NCBI RefSeq assembly: GCF_000622245.1
Contig: NZ_JHXW01000006.1
Coordinates: 1-64,000 of the forward strand
DNA length: 64,000 nucleotides
Reading direction: 5' to 3'
DNA from: Fusobacterium perfoetens ATCC 29250
GTDB lineage: Bacteria > Fusobacteriota > Fusobacteriia > Fusobacteriales > Fusobacteriaceae
In this document: piece by piece, positions 17,567 through 26,454 of the stretch
Layout of the letters: each line of letters begins with the position of its first letter
Position numbering within the stretch: the stretch's first letter is position 1
Notes under the pieces: generated by a model
Seen by the model: only the letters and a program-made list of their open reading frames with translations
Told to the model about the DNA's origin: nothing
The model's database searches: none
Position numbers and translations under genes: made by a program

Positions 17567-18562
17567 TTAAGCTAATTTATTTTTTATATCTCTAAATAAT
17601 TCGGCTATTTGAACAGCATTAGTAGCTGCTCCTTTTCTTATATTGTCAGCCACAGTCCATAAGTTTACACTATTTTCTGTACTGAAATCTCTTCTTATTC
17701 TTCCTACTAAAACTTTATCTTGTCCACTAGCTTCAGTAGCTAAAGGATATTCATTATTTTTAGGATTGTCCACTAATATTATTCCTTCATACTCACCAAT
17801 AACTTTTTTTACATCTTCTATATCAAATTCACTATTAAGCTCAGCTGTAATTGATACTGAGTGAGAATTTATAACTGGAACTCTTACACAAGTAGCTGTT
17901 ACAGGTAAATCTGGAAGTTCTAATATTTTTCTTGTTTCATTTATCATTTTTATCTCTTCTTTTGTATATCCATTATCCATAAATACATCTATATGTGGTA
18001 AACAGTTATTTACAATTTGATGAGGATATACTTTAGGAGCTAATCCTTTTAATCCATTTTGTAAATCCTCTACACCTTTTTGTCCTGTACCTGATACAGC
18101 TTGATATGTATTGTATATTACTCTTTTTAATCCATATTTTTCAGCTAAAGCTTTTAATGGAGCCATACATTGAATTGTTGAACAGTTTGGATTTGCTATA
18201 ATTCCATGATTTGTAAATGCTGCCTCTTTATTAACTTCTGGTACAACTAATGGAACTTCTGGATCCATTCTCCAGGCTGAAGAGTTATCAACTACTAAAC
18301 ATCCTTTTGAAGCTGCTATTGGGGCATATTTTTTACTTATATCTCCACCAGCTGAAAATAGAGCTATATCAATTCCTCTATCAAAACTATTTTCTGTTAA
18401 TTCTTCTACTGTATATTCTTTTCCTCTAAAAGTTATTTTTTTACCAGCACTTCTTGCTGAAGCAAATAAATATAACTCTGTTATTCCTAAATCTCTTTCC
18501 TCTAAAACTTTTAAAAATGTACTTCCTACTAATCCTGTAGCTCCTACAATAGCAACTCTCAT
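17567..18562 (-). CDS. asd: Aspartate-semialdehyde dehydrogenase
   Basis: Asd reduces aspartyl phosphate to aspartate semialdehyde with NADPH. From the ATG at 18562 it is 331 residues. It opens with the Rossmann motif VAIVGATGLVGSTFL. The catalytic Cys127 is in ANPNCSTIQ, and the TYQAVSGTGQKG loop follows. A longer in-frame opening begins with a TTG five codons upstream, but those codons are the GAGGAGG Shine-Dalgarno itself, so I reject it. The gene lies 23 bases after lysC, consecutive in the pathway. Confidence 0.96.
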   Translation of the reverse strand: MRVAIVGATGLVGSTFLKVLEERDLGITELYLFASARSAGKKITFRGKEYTVEELTENSFDRGIDIALFSAGGDISKKYAPIAASKGCLVVDNSSAWRMDPEVPLVVPEVNKEAAFTNHGIIANPNCSTIQCMAPLKALAEKYGLKRVIYNTYQAVSGTGQKGVEDLQNGLKGLAPKVYPHQIVNNCLPHIDVFMDNGYTKEEIKMINETRKILELPDLPVTATCVRVPVINSHSVSITAELNSEFDIEDVKKVIGEYEGIILVDNPKNNEYPLATEASGQDKVLVGRIRRDFSTENSVNLWTVADNIRKGAATNAVQIAELFRDIKNKLA

Positions 18563-18585
18563 ATTTATCCTCCTCAAATTATTCT

Positions 18586-19791
18586 CTATAAATTAAATTC
18601 TTCTGCTACTACTTCTACTGCTTTATTTATATCTTTTCTTTCTATACTACATGAAACACTTATCTCTGATGTTGTTACTTGATAAAAATTTATTCCTGCT
18701 CTACTTAAAGCTGAGAAGAATTTACCAGATACTCCAGAGTTATTTATCATTCCTACACCTACTATTGAAATCATTGATAAGTTATCATTATATCCTAACT
18801 CTATACAAGGTAATTCCATCTTTATTCTTTCAATAGCTTGGTCTAATAAATATTTTTCTCCTTCTACACAGCTAAATGATATTTTAGCTTTATTGTCATT
18901 TGAAACATTTTGAGAAATCATATTTATATTTAATCCCACTTCATTAATTATTGTAAATATTTTTGCTATTTTTTCACTAGAATAATTAATATTTGAAAGA
19001 GTTGTTACTATTATCTCTTTTGTTATACTAATTCCTGTTACTAATTTATCCTCTAAAACATCATTCATATCCATTATCCAAGTTCCTCCTGTCTCACTTA
19101 AAGTTTTTCCAACAAAAATAGGAATATTATATTTTTTACCAATTTCCACAGCTCTTGTCTCCATTACTCCAGCTCCAAGATTAGCCATTTCCATCATTTC
19201 TTCATAAGAAATTTTATCTAAAAATTTAGCATTTTTATAAAGTCTTGGGTCAACACTATAAATTCCCTCAACATCTGTATATATTCTACATTCACATTTT
19301 AGAGAAGCAGCTAAGGCAACAGCACTTGTGTCTGACCCTCCTCTTCCTAATGTGGTTATATCTCCATGGTCATTTATTCCTTGAAATCCAGCTACTATAA
19401 CAACATTATTATCTTTTAAATATTCTTCTATTTTTTCTGTATCAATATTTTTGATTTTACTTTTTGTATGAACTCCTACAGTTTTTACATTAGCTTGATA
19501 CCCTGTTAATGATACAGCTTTTTGTCCCAAAGAATTTATAGCCATTGATAATAAAGAAACTGTTTGTTGTTCCCCTGTAGATAAAAGAGAATCTAATTCT
19601 CTTTGATTTGGTGAATCAGAGATTTCTTTTGCCATAGCAATAAGGGCATTTGTTGTTTTTCCCATTGCTGAAGCAACAACTATAATTTCATTATATTTTG
19701 TTTTCTTTAAGTTCACTATATATTCAGCTATCGCTTTAATTTTTTCAATAGTTGCTACACTAGAACCACCATATTTTAATACTACTCTCAT
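18586..19791 (-). CDS. lysC: Aspartate kinase
   Basis: LysC phosphorylates aspartate, the committed step toward lysine, DAP, threonine and methionine. The 401-residue protein has the kinase start VVLKYGGSSVA, the GFQGIN and TTLGRGGSDTSAVALAA motifs, and two C-terminal ACT domains (from about residue 255: ISITKEIIVTTLS and SMISIVGVGMINNSGVSGKFF) that usually bind lysine for feedback. It heads the operon. The Shine-Dalgarno AAGGAGATAAT lies just downstream of a riboswitch-controlled terminator, so transcription also responds to lysine. Confidence 0.96.
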   Translation of the reverse strand: MRVVLKYGGSSVATIEKIKAIAEYIVNLKKTKYNEIIVVASAMGKTTNALIAMAKEISDSPNQRELDSLLSTGEQQTVSLLSMAINSLGQKAVSLTGYQANVKTVGVHTKSKIKNIDTEKIEEYLKDNNVVIVAGFQGINDHGDITTLGRGGSDTSAVALAASLKCECRIYTDVEGIYSVDPRLYKNAKFLDKISYEEMMEMANLGAGVMETRAVEIGKKYNIPIFVGKTLSETGGTWIMDMNDVLEDKLVTGISITKEIIVTTLSNINYSSEKIAKIFTIINEVGLNINMISQNVSNDNKAKISFSCVEGEKYLLDQAIERIKMELPCIELGYNDNLSMISIVGVGMINNSGVSGKFFSALSRAGINFYQVTTSEISVSCSIERKDINKAVEVVAEEFNL

Positions 19792-19818
19792 ATATTATCT
19801 CCTTTTTCATTTTAAAAT

Positions 19819-19847
19819 AAAAAACCAACAGACTTATCTGTTGGTTT
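19819..19847 (-). terminator. Riboswitch-controlled terminator ahead of lysC
   Basis: An 11-bp perfect stem AAACCAACAGA/TCTGTTGGTTT with a 4-nt loop (19822-19847), followed on the minus strand by a T-run. It lies 40 bases after the lysine aptamer and 28 before lysC: the expression platform of an OFF switch. Confidence 0.88.
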
Positions 19848-19886
19848 ATATTTCATTTTGAGATAATATAATTTATTTTTAGTATC

Positions 19887-20090
19887 ACAACAATGAATAA
19901 CACAACAGAAAGCACAACATTGAATATCAATGACAGTTATATGGATATTCTCCATATTCCCAACCTAAAAATCCTCCCTATAATTTTTAGATTTCGGCAA
20001 AATCCCCTTTCATTATATCTCAAAGTTAGGTAACTCAACATAATTACTTTTGTCATTTGCTCCTCAATCCGTTTCCTATTTTATTGTTGT
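19887..20090 (-). promoter_or_regulatory. Lysine riboswitch (L box)
   Basis: The minus strand reads through the L-box conserved blocks in order: GAGGAGC, AAAGTA, TGAAAGGGGA, GCCGAA, GGTTGGG, AACTGTCA and TGTTGTGC. The first and last strands, ACAACAATAAAATA (20077-20090) and the complement of ACAACAATGAATAA (19887-19900), form P1 with a small bulge. With lysine bound, P1 is stable and the downstream terminator forms, shutting off lysC-asd-dapAB-dapH-aminotransferase. A possible -10 (TATAAA, 20094-20099) sits right upstream; its -35 is poor. Confidence 0.93.
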
Positions 20091-20177
20091 CATTTTATAA
20101 CAATTTCTATAAAAAATAAAATATAAATTTTATATCTTAAACTATATATTATATAAATTTATTTTTTATAATTTTTA

Positions 20178-20206
20178 TTGTTTTATAGATTTTTTTTTGC
20201 TATAAT
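20178..20206 (+). promoter_or_regulatory. Promoter of the M20 amidohydrolase gene
   Basis: TTGTTT (20178-20183), 17-nt spacer, TATAAT (20201-20206) with an extended -10 (TGC before it). It is divergent from the lysine operon and lies outside its riboswitch. Confidence 0.75.
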
Positions 20207-20234
20207 TCTTATTAATTAATTTATGGAGGTTTTT

Positions 20235-21428
20235 ATGAATAATATAATTTTAAATAATATAGATAAATATAATGATTGGTTTATAAAAGTTAGAAGAGAT
20301 TTACATAAAATTCCTGAGTTAGATTTTGATTTACCAAAAACAATAAAATATATTTCTTCAACTTTAGATGAACTTAATATAAATTATAAAACAAATATTG
20401 GAAAAAGTGGAATTGTAGCTGATATCCCTGGAAAAGATTCTTCTATTACTATTGCTTTAAGAGGAGATATTGATGCTTTACCAATATTAGAAAATAATGA
20501 TTTTGAATTTAAATCTGAGCATATTGGAAAAATGCATGCCTGTGGTCATGATGTTCATAACACAGTTTTATTAGGAGTAGCCAAAATTTTATCAGAAATA
20601 AAAGATGAAATTCCTTGTAATATCAGACTTATTTTTCAACCAGCAGAAGAAACTACTGGTGGAGCTCTTCCCATGATAGAGGATGGAGTTTTAAAAAATG
20701 TAAATGCTATATTTGGACTTCATGTTGACCCTTTTGTAAATGTTGGAAGTATAGGAATTAAATATGGGCCTATGTTTGCCTCTTCTTGTGGAGTAAAAAT
20801 AAAAGTTATAGGAAAAAGTACTCATGGAGCTTTTCCAAGTGAGGGGGTTGATGCTATAGTTACTACAGCTCAAATTATTAGTTCTATTCAATCTATTGTT
20901 TCAAGAAATACAGATGCTAGAGAATCTGTAGTTATAACTTTTGGTACTATTAATGGTGGAACAAAAGAAAATATAGTTGCTGGAGAAGTTGAAGTTACAG
21001 GAATTTTAAGAACTCTTTCTACTGAAAGTAGAGAATACAATAAACAAAGAATCAAAGAAATGGCTGAATTTGTAGCAAAAGGATATGGAGCTACAGCTAT
21101 TGTTAATTTTAGAAATAGTTATAATGCTTTAATAAATCATGATGAATATGTAGATATTGTTAAAGAAGTTGGAAATGAAGTTTTAGGAAAAGAAAATGTT
21201 ATTACTAAAAAATATTCAGAAATGGGAGCAGAAGATTTTTCTTATTATCTCGAAAGAGTACCTGGAGCTTTCTTTTATTTAGGTATTAGAAATGAAAGTA
21301 TTGGTGCTTGTGAACCATTACATAATGATAAATTTATGATAGATGAAAATGCTATTAAGGTTGGAGTAAAAGTCCAAATAGCTAATATTTTTAAAGCTTA
21401 TGAAAATTTAAAAAATAATTTAAAATAA
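20235..21428 (+). CDS. M20D-family amidohydrolase, probable N-acetyldiaminopimelate deacetylase
   Basis: A zinc/manganese aminoacylase-type peptidase of 397 residues. Metal-site motifs are RGDIDALP (76-83), MHACGHDVH (100-108), FQPAEE and the late EMGAEDFSYYL; an inserted dimerization domain lies between. M20D proteins are annotated as hippurate hydrolase, IAA-amino-acid hydrolase or N-acetyl-DAP deacetylase. The acetylase-type dap operon next door lacks a deacetylase, so that role is the best inference. The start is the ATG at 20235, five bases after GGAGG. An ATG four codons earlier is part of the Shine-Dalgarno. It shares a transcript with a small membrane protein. Confidence 0.8.
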   Translation: MNNIILNNIDKYNDWFIKVRRDLHKIPELDFDLPKTIKYISSTLDELNINYKTNIGKSGIVADIPGKDSSITIALRGDIDALPILENNDFEFKSEHIGKMHACGHDVHNTVLLGVAKILSEIKDEIPCNIRLIFQPAEETTGGALPMIEDGVLKNVNAIFGLHVDPFVNVGSIGIKYGPMFASSCGVKIKVIGKSTHGAFPSEGVDAIVTTAQIISSIQSIVSRNTDARESVVITFGTINGGTKENIVAGEVEVTGILRTLSTESREYNKQRIKEMAEFVAKGYGATAIVNFRNSYNALINHDEYVDIVKEVGNEVLGKENVITKKYSEMGAEDFSYYLERVPGAFFYLGIRNESIGACEPLHNDKFMIDENAIKVGVKVQIANIFKAYENLKNNLK

Positions 21429-21438
21429 AGGGGAAAAT

Positions 21439-21813
21439 ATGTGGGAAATCTTAGAAATAATCTTTTTTATAATATTATTAATATTTATTTTTCAAAATAT
21501 GAAAAGGAGAAATAAAATTAGAGCTGGAGAAAAACTTACAGGAAAAATTGTTGAAGTTACTCCTCTAAAAAGACTGATAATTGAAATTGGAAATAAAAAA
21601 GAAAAAAAGAAAGTTCAAACCTTAGAATCAGGTTTATTCCAATATTCTAAAAAAAATATTGGTGAAAAAATTGAAGTTTATTATAACAAAGAAATCTACA
21701 ATAAGTGTTCCTTAGTAGAATTTAATAAATGGGACTTAAAAAAATCTATAAAATTTTTCTTAATTTTTGTTATAATTTATACTATCATTTGGATTTTTAT
21801 TAATATTTTATAA
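21439..21813 (+). CDS. Membrane protein of unknown function with soluble middle domain
   Basis: I do not recognise the family. The 124-residue protein has an N-terminal membrane segment (about residues 4-20), a charged loop, a middle domain of strands (LTGKIVEVTPLKRLIIEIG, KIEVYYNKEIY) and a second membrane segment at the C-terminus (about 103-123). The layout and the strand-rich middle resemble DUF3592-type proteins, but I cannot confirm that. It starts 10 bases after the amidohydrolase with a GGGG Shine-Dalgarno and is followed by a terminator. Confidence 0.65.
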   Translation: MWEILEIIFFIILLIFIFQNMKRRNKIRAGEKLTGKIVEVTPLKRLIIEIGNKKEKKKVQTLESGLFQYSKKNIGEKIEVYYNKEIYNKCSLVEFNKWDLKKSIKFFLIFVIIYTIIWIFINIL

Positions 21814-21816
21814 AAA

Positions 21817-21890
21817 AAAGGATTGTTATTTTAATGTACCTAAAATTCTTAAATATCTAAGTAATAGGATACTTATTATAACAATCCTTT
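21817..21890. terminator. Convergent hairpin terminator with long loop
   Basis: A perfect 13-bp stem AAAGGATTGTTAT (21817-21829) / ATAACAATCCTTT (21878-21890) encloses a 48-nt loop with a weaker inner stem (GTACCTA/TAGG-TAC). T-rich tracts follow on both strands. It separates the plus-strand membrane gene from the converging AbfD-family gene. Confidence 0.75.
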
Positions 21891-21968
21891 TATTTCTAAA
21901 TCATAAAATTTTTATTATTCTAAATTAATTCTCTATTTTTATATTTATAAAATAATTTTAATTTTTAA

Positions 21969-23516
21969 CTATTTATCACTTTTAGGTAAATCTCCTATAG
22001 TACAAATACGCCCATTTCTTCTTCCTATATCATTTATAATTTCATCATATTTATCTCCATCTTTTGTAATTCCACAAGCACTTTTAGCTATATTTTGAAG
22101 ATGTTTCCAATCTGTAAATGAACGAGCCATTACTGTAGAAGCTTCTTGATTTCCTCCACCATGAAGAGCCATTGCTGTCCAGTTTGAACCTCTAACCATA
22201 TGTTCTATAAAACGAACTGCTCTTAATCTATCAAATGAATCATATTCTGGATTTCCAGGATTGAAAGCCCTTCTACAAATTTCTCCAATTTCTGGTGAAC
22301 GCATATCAAACTCTGAAGGAGCTGTTTCTCCAAAACCAGCAATAATATCTCTAGCATAACGAACAGCATCAAATGGTATTTTTGTACATGTATATTTACA
22401 TGTATGAGATAATAATGGATTAGGAATCCAGAAACCACTTGGATGTTTAAATCCTTCAATTCCTGAAGCTATTGATAAAGCATATACAGTTTCAGCAATC
22501 ATAGCCATTTCTGTAAGTTTTGTTTTTATATGTCCAGCTTTTTGAACTCCTACCATCTCGGTTATTAAACTTGCAGCTCCACAAAGAGCTGTACATCCAC
22601 CAGCTTTACATCCACCAGCAGTTAAACGGTGAACAGCTGTAAAATAACTTAAAAGACGGCCAACATATTTTGTTTCTCCACACATAAATACCCTTTCATT
22701 AGGTACAAATACTTTATCAAAATAAACCATTGCTTGATGGTCAGCATATTTTTTACCTAAATCTATACCTTCAATATCTCCACCTATTTCAAAAAATCTT
22801 TTATCTTGAGGAGTACGTCCTAAAACAAAAGTGATGTTTGGAGAATCGGCTGGTATAGCACAAGCTAAAGCAAAGTCTTTATCTTCTGGTTGCATAGCTG
22901 TTGTAGGTACTATAATAATTTCATGTGCAAACAAAATACCAGTTTGATTACATTTATATCCACTAATTATAATACCATCATCTCTTATTTCATCAATATG
23001 AACATAAGAATTTCTATCTGGTTGTTTATGTGGTGGTAAAGTTCTCAATCCTTTTACATCAGTAACTGTAACTGTACAAGTTAAATCATTCTTTTGAACA
23101 TAATCTAAAAATTTCATAAATCTATCAAAATAATTAGTACCTAAATCTTGGTCCATATCATAAGTACATGGTCCTAAACCAGCAAAAGCTTCTGAACCTG
23201 TACAACGATGAGTACAACATCCTATAACTTCAGCCAATGCTCTAGCTGCTCTTGTTTTTCTATTGGCATCTTCTGGAGAACTTAATGGTGCATTATAAAT
23301 ACTTACATCTTCTCCGTTTAAATGAGATTTAACAGTTATTAAATCTTTCCAACTAGGATTACTTTGTAATTCATATACCTTAGATATTGCATTAAAACTA
23401 GCAGATAATACAGGATATGTAGTCAAGTCTTCTATTTTTTCTCCTAAAAACCAAACATTCATAGGCTTTCTTGCTCTTATGCTATTTTGATATTGTTCTC
23501 TTGTCATTAGTCCCAT
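21969..23516 (-). CDS. AbfD-family (4-hydroxybutyryl-CoA dehydratase-like) [4Fe-4S] flavoprotein, divergent active site
   Basis: AbfD dehydrates 4-hydroxybutyryl-CoA to crotonyl-CoA with FAD and a [4Fe-4S] cluster; the fold is shared with 4-hydroxyphenylacetate 3-hydroxylase. From the ATG at 23516 (7 nt after GGAGG) it is 515 residues. All cluster ligands align with the Clostridium aminobutyricum enzyme (C99, C103, H292, C299): C101, C105, H296 and C303. Lys304 matches K300. However, E257, Y296 and E455 correspond to Gln261, Ala300 and about Met449. So it is a family member whose reaction may differ. It lies 134 bases after cbiN in the same direction. The reference numbering is from memory of that protein. 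Confidence 0.75.
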   Translation of the reverse strand: MGLMTREQYQNSIRARKPMNVWFLGEKIEDLTTYPVLSASFNAISKVYELQSNPSWKDLITVKSHLNGEDVSIYNAPLSSPEDANRKTRAARALAEVIGCCTHRCTGSEAFAGLGPCTYDMDQDLGTNYFDRFMKFLDYVQKNDLTCTVTVTDVKGLRTLPPHKQPDRNSYVHIDEIRDDGIIISGYKCNQTGILFAHEIIIVPTTAMQPEDKDFALACAIPADSPNITFVLGRTPQDKRFFEIGGDIEGIDLGKKYADHQAMVYFDKVFVPNERVFMCGETKYVGRLLSYFTAVHRLTAGGCKAGGCTALCGAASLITEMVGVQKAGHIKTKLTEMAMIAETVYALSIASGIEGFKHPSGFWIPNPLLSHTCKYTCTKIPFDAVRYARDIIAGFGETAPSEFDMRSPEIGEICRRAFNPGNPEYDSFDRLRAVRFIEHMVRGSNWTAMALHGGGNQEASTVMARSFTDWKHLQNIAKSACGITKDGDKYDEIINDIGRRNGRICTIGDLPKSDK

Positions 23517-23650
23517 AATCATACCTCCTTTTAATCCAATTAATCAATGTATAAATTTTACTTTTTGACGCAAAAAAAGATTTAAAAGTTTTGTTTTTGC
23601 ATTTTTTATTTAATTTTTACACAATTTTCTAAAACCATGAAAATAAAATA

Positions 23651-23968
23651 TTATAAATCTTCTTCTTCTTTTCCTAATCTTTTTCTTTCATACATTCTTC
23701 CCATATAAAAAGCTATAATTCCAACTCCTATAGCTGTTTGAAGACAGAAAAATAAACTTTCTACCTCTCCAGGTAACTCTCCTCCTATTGCTTTTTCTAA
23801 AATAGGAGTAAACCATGGTTCATACTCATTATTTATATTTTCTATCATTGTACTACCTGCATTATCAGAACCACCAAATTTTGCATTTTTTAAAATAAAA
23901 AGAGGAGTAAATACTGTTAATATCACTATAATTAATAAGGTAACCACTATTTTTTTATCTTTTTTCAT
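23651..23968 (-). CDS. cbiN: Cobalt ECF transporter accessory subunit CbiN
   Basis: CbiN is the small two-span protein that works with CbiM to load Co2+ into the CbiMNQO importer. The 105-residue product has an N-terminal membrane segment (residues 7-26), a periplasmic loop with EYEPWFTPILEKAIGGELPGEVESLFFCLQ (a family-typical block, here read piecewise) and a second membrane segment (about 76-95). It lies 11 bases after cbiM. It is the last gene of the cobalamin-riboswitch operon unless the AbfD-like gene is co-transcribed. Confidence 0.9.
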   Translation of the reverse strand: MKKDKKIVVTLLIIVILTVFTPLFILKNAKFGGSDNAGSTMIENINNEYEPWFTPILEKAIGGELPGEVESLFFCLQTAIGVGIIAFYMGRMYERKRLGKEEEDL

Positions 23969-23979
23969 GAGCTTCTCCT

Positions 23980-24702
23980 TTAAAATCCTATATTTCTTAA
24001 TTCTTTTCTAGCGTAATTTTCAAGACCAATCATAATAATAACTGTTAATATTCCTTCTACAATAGCAAGAGGTATTTGAGTTGGAGCAAAAACTCCTAAA
24101 AATTTTATGCTTGAAACTAAAACTCCTCCATCTGTTGAAGGGAAAGCAAAGGCTAATTGAAGACTTGTCACACAATATGTTATTAAATCTCCTAACATAG
24201 CTCCAAAGAATATGGCTATTCTTTTATTAACTTTCAATTTTAATAATAATTTATAAATAACAAAAGTTACTATAGGTCCTACTATACACATAGAAAATAT
24301 ATTAGCACCTAAAGTAGTAAGCCCCCCATGAGCTAAAAGTATAGCTTGAAATAATAAAACTATAGTTCCTAACACACTTACTGCTAATGGTCCAAATAAT
24401 ATTGCTCCTAAACCTACTCCTGTCATATGTGAGCAACTTCCTGTTACTGATGGAATTTTTAAAGAAGAAATTACAAATATAAAAGCTCCTGACATAGCTA
24501 TTAAAGTTATATTTTTTCTATTAGCTTCTATACTTTTTCCTAATCTTTTAGTTCCTAAATATAAAAATGGAATAGAAATAATTCCCCAAGTTATACAAAA
24601 ATTTAATGGTAAATATCCCTCCATTATATGCATTCCATAAGAATTTAGAGATATAACAAGCATCAATAAACAAATAATAAAAATATTTTTATCTGTTTTC
24701 AT
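23980..24702 (-). CDS. cbiM: Cobalt ECF transporter substrate-capture subunit CbiM
   Basis: CbiM binds Co2+ at its N-terminus and forms the transport core. The 240-residue protein has an N-terminal cleavable or membrane segment, then the hallmark GMHIMEGYLP (residues 23-32), whose His residues coordinate cobalt. Several membrane spans follow, with SVTGSCSHMTGVGLGAILFGP and LLAHGGLTTLGAN. The order is cbiQ-cbiO-cbiM-cbiN. Its start overlaps cbiO by 14 bases and has GGAGGA upstream. Confidence 0.94.
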   Translation of the reverse strand: MKTDKNIFIICLLMLVISLNSYGMHIMEGYLPLNFCITWGIISIPFLYLGTKRLGKSIEANRKNITLIAMSGAFIFVISSLKIPSVTGSCSHMTGVGLGAILFGPLAVSVLGTIVLLFQAILLAHGGLTTLGANIFSMCIVGPIVTFVIYKLLLKLKVNKRIAIFFGAMLGDLITYCVTSLQLAFAFPSTDGGVLVSSIKFLGVFAPTQIPLAIVEGILTVIIMIGLENYARKELRNIGF

Positions 24703-25534
24703 TTTTTCCTCCTAGTATATTTTTTATTTCTTTCATAGTTTTTGGAAACTCATCTTTATTCAATAAGCCTCTTGATTGTAATTCTTCTGATATTTCAAAT
24801 AATATAGGTTTTCTCAAGTAAAGTTTTTGCAAAATCTCCTGATTTTTAAATATATTTTCTGGAATGTCACTAGCAATTACTTTTCCATCTGAAAAAATTA
24901 TTATTCTATCAGCAAATTTATAAGCAAAATCTATATCATGAGTTGAAATAATAAGAGTTTTTCCCTCACTATTTAATTCTTCTAAAGTAATTTCTAATTC
25001 TTTAATACTTTTTTGGTCTAGCTCTGAGGTAGGTTCATCAAAAATAATAATTTCAGGTTCCATTACCACAATGTCAGCTATAGTTAGTCTTTTTTTCTCA
25101 CCTCCACTTAAATAATGTGGTGGTGTCTTTAAATATTTTTCTAAATTGAATTTTTTACCTATCTCTACCACCTTTTTTTCTACTTTAGAATTTTCTTCAC
25201 CTATATTTAAAAGTCCAAAAGCCAATTCATCAAATACTGTTGTACCTATTATTTGACTATCAGAATTTTGAAAAACAATTCCTATATTTTTTCTTAAAAA
25301 ATTTATATCTTTTTTATTTTTTTCTATTTTTCTCCCTTTAAAAAAAATCTCTCCACTATCCGGTATGTATACTCCATTTATATTTTTAAAAAAAGTTGTC
25401 TTTCCAGACCCATTATTTCCAAGTACAGCTACTTTTTCCCCTTGAAAAATTTCTAAAGATATTCCATCTAATACTTTTTTATTTTCTTCATAGGAATATG
25501 TTAAATTTTCTATTTTTAAAATTATATCTTTCAT
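24689..25534 (-). CDS. cbiO: Cobalt ECF transporter ATPase CbiO
   Basis: The energizing ATPase of the cobalt importer, 281 residues from the ATG at 25534. It has Walker A LGNNGSGKTT, the Q-loop GIVFQNSDSQI, the signature LSGGEKKR, Walker B IIIFDEPT and a switch His in STHDIDF. The start overlaps the cbiQ stop as TGATG with AGGTGG 5 nt upstream. A GTG three codons earlier is less likely. A C-terminal extension after residue ~240 is typical of CbiO. Confidence 0.93.
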   Translation of the reverse strand: MKDIILKIENLTYSYEENKKVLDGISLEIFQGEKVAVLGNNGSGKTTFFKNINGVYIPDSGEIFFKGRKIEKNKKDINFLRKNIGIVFQNSDSQIIGTTVFDELAFGLLNIGEENSKVEKKVVEIGKKFNLEKYLKTPPHYLSGGEKKRLTIADIVVMEPEIIIFDEPTSELDQKSIKELEITLEELNSEGKTLIISTHDIDFAYKFADRIIIFSDGKVIASDIPENIFKNQEILQKLYLRKPILFEISEELQSRGLLNKDEFPKTMKEIKNILGGKNENR

Positions 25535-26397
25535 CAATTCCACCTATTTTTTTCAAAAATAAATACTAAAATCAAAAATACAATAGACAATAGCATACAA
25601 ATAAATATCTTCTTTTGAAATTTTTCCTTTCTCTCAAAAAATATCAATTTTCCATTATAATTTCTTGCTTCCATTGCTTCATAAAAAACTATACTTTTCC
25701 TAAATGAAATTAAAAAAATATTAGAAATTATTTTACCAAAAGAGTTTAAAGATAATTTATAATTTATAAAACCAAGTCTTGATTCTATAGCTACTCTCAT
25801 TTCATAATAAGTATTTAATAATATAAAAATATATCTATAAGTTAAATACATTATTTCTATTATAATATCTGGCATTTTTATTTTTCTTAAAACTTTTATT
25901 ATTTCTTCAATAGAAGTTGAATATATAAGCATATACATTGAACTAATGCCACTTAAGACTCTAAAAAAGATTTCAATACTTTCATATAATTTTTCTTTTG
26001 TAAAATATATATAATTATTAAGAAAATAAAAATTATAATCTCCTATTTTTTCTTTTGAGATATTAATATTTATAACAATTATTGTAAAAATTAAAAATAA
26101 AAAGGGAATTTTCCAAGAATCTATATATCGTTTTATAGGAATTTTTCCAAGATATATTGTTATATAATTGGTAATTAGAAATATAAAAAGTGATACTAGA
26201 ATATTATTTAAACCAACAGATAAAAATATTAATATTATTGGATAAAAAACTTTTAAGTATGAATTCCAATCTCTTATTTGAGATTTATAACTATAATATT
26301 CAAAATATTTTTCTCTTTTATCCACAGAATAATTATTTTTTCTTTTTAATATAAAATATAGAAAAAATATTGTAAGAAATATTATTAATAACTTCAT
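25534..26397 (-). CDS. cbiQ: Cobalt ECF transporter transmembrane subunit CbiQ
   Basis: CbiQ is the T-component that couples CbiO to CbiM. The 287-residue protein has an N-terminal span, then about five more hydrophobic segments, and the cytoplasmic coupling helices with RLGFINYKL and FYEAMEARNYNGK (the Ala-Arg-Gly-like motif). The start is the ATG at 26397 with AGGAG 4 nt upstream. The seven codons ahead of it are the terminator T-run and Shine-Dalgarno, so the longer frame is rejected. The ribosome-binding site abuts the riboswitch terminator. Confidence 0.88.
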   Translation of the reverse strand: MKLLIIFLTIFFLYFILKRKNNYSVDKREKYFEYYSYKSQIRDWNSYLKVFYPIILIFLSVGLNNILVSLFIFLITNYITIYLGKIPIKRYIDSWKIPFLFLIFTIIVININISKEKIGDYNFYFLNNYIYFTKEKLYESIEIFFRVLSGISSMYMLIYSTSIEEIIKVLRKIKMPDIIIEIMYLTYRYIFILLNTYYEMRVAIESRLGFINYKLSLNSFGKIISNIFLISFRKSIVFYEAMEARNYNGKLIFFERKEKFQKKIFICMLLSIVFLILVFIFEKNRWN

Positions 26398-26406
26398 TTT
26401 TCTCCT

Positions 26407-26441
26407 AAAAAAAAGCACACAACCCTAAAAGAATTGTGTGC
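26407..26441 (-). terminator. Cobalamin-riboswitch terminator
   Basis: On the minus strand GCACACAA pairs with TTGTGTGC (26434-26441 / 26415-26422), followed by TTTTTTTT. The T-run runs straight into the cbiQ Shine-Dalgarno, so terminator formation removes cbiQOMN expression. Confidence 0.87.
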
Positions 26442-26454
26442 ACTAAAAAATCAT

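Noticed and set aside
22223-22459. Second minus-strand frame within the AbfD-like gene
   Set aside because: It is in another frame of the same strand, lies entirely inside a conserved gene and has no ribosome-binding site.
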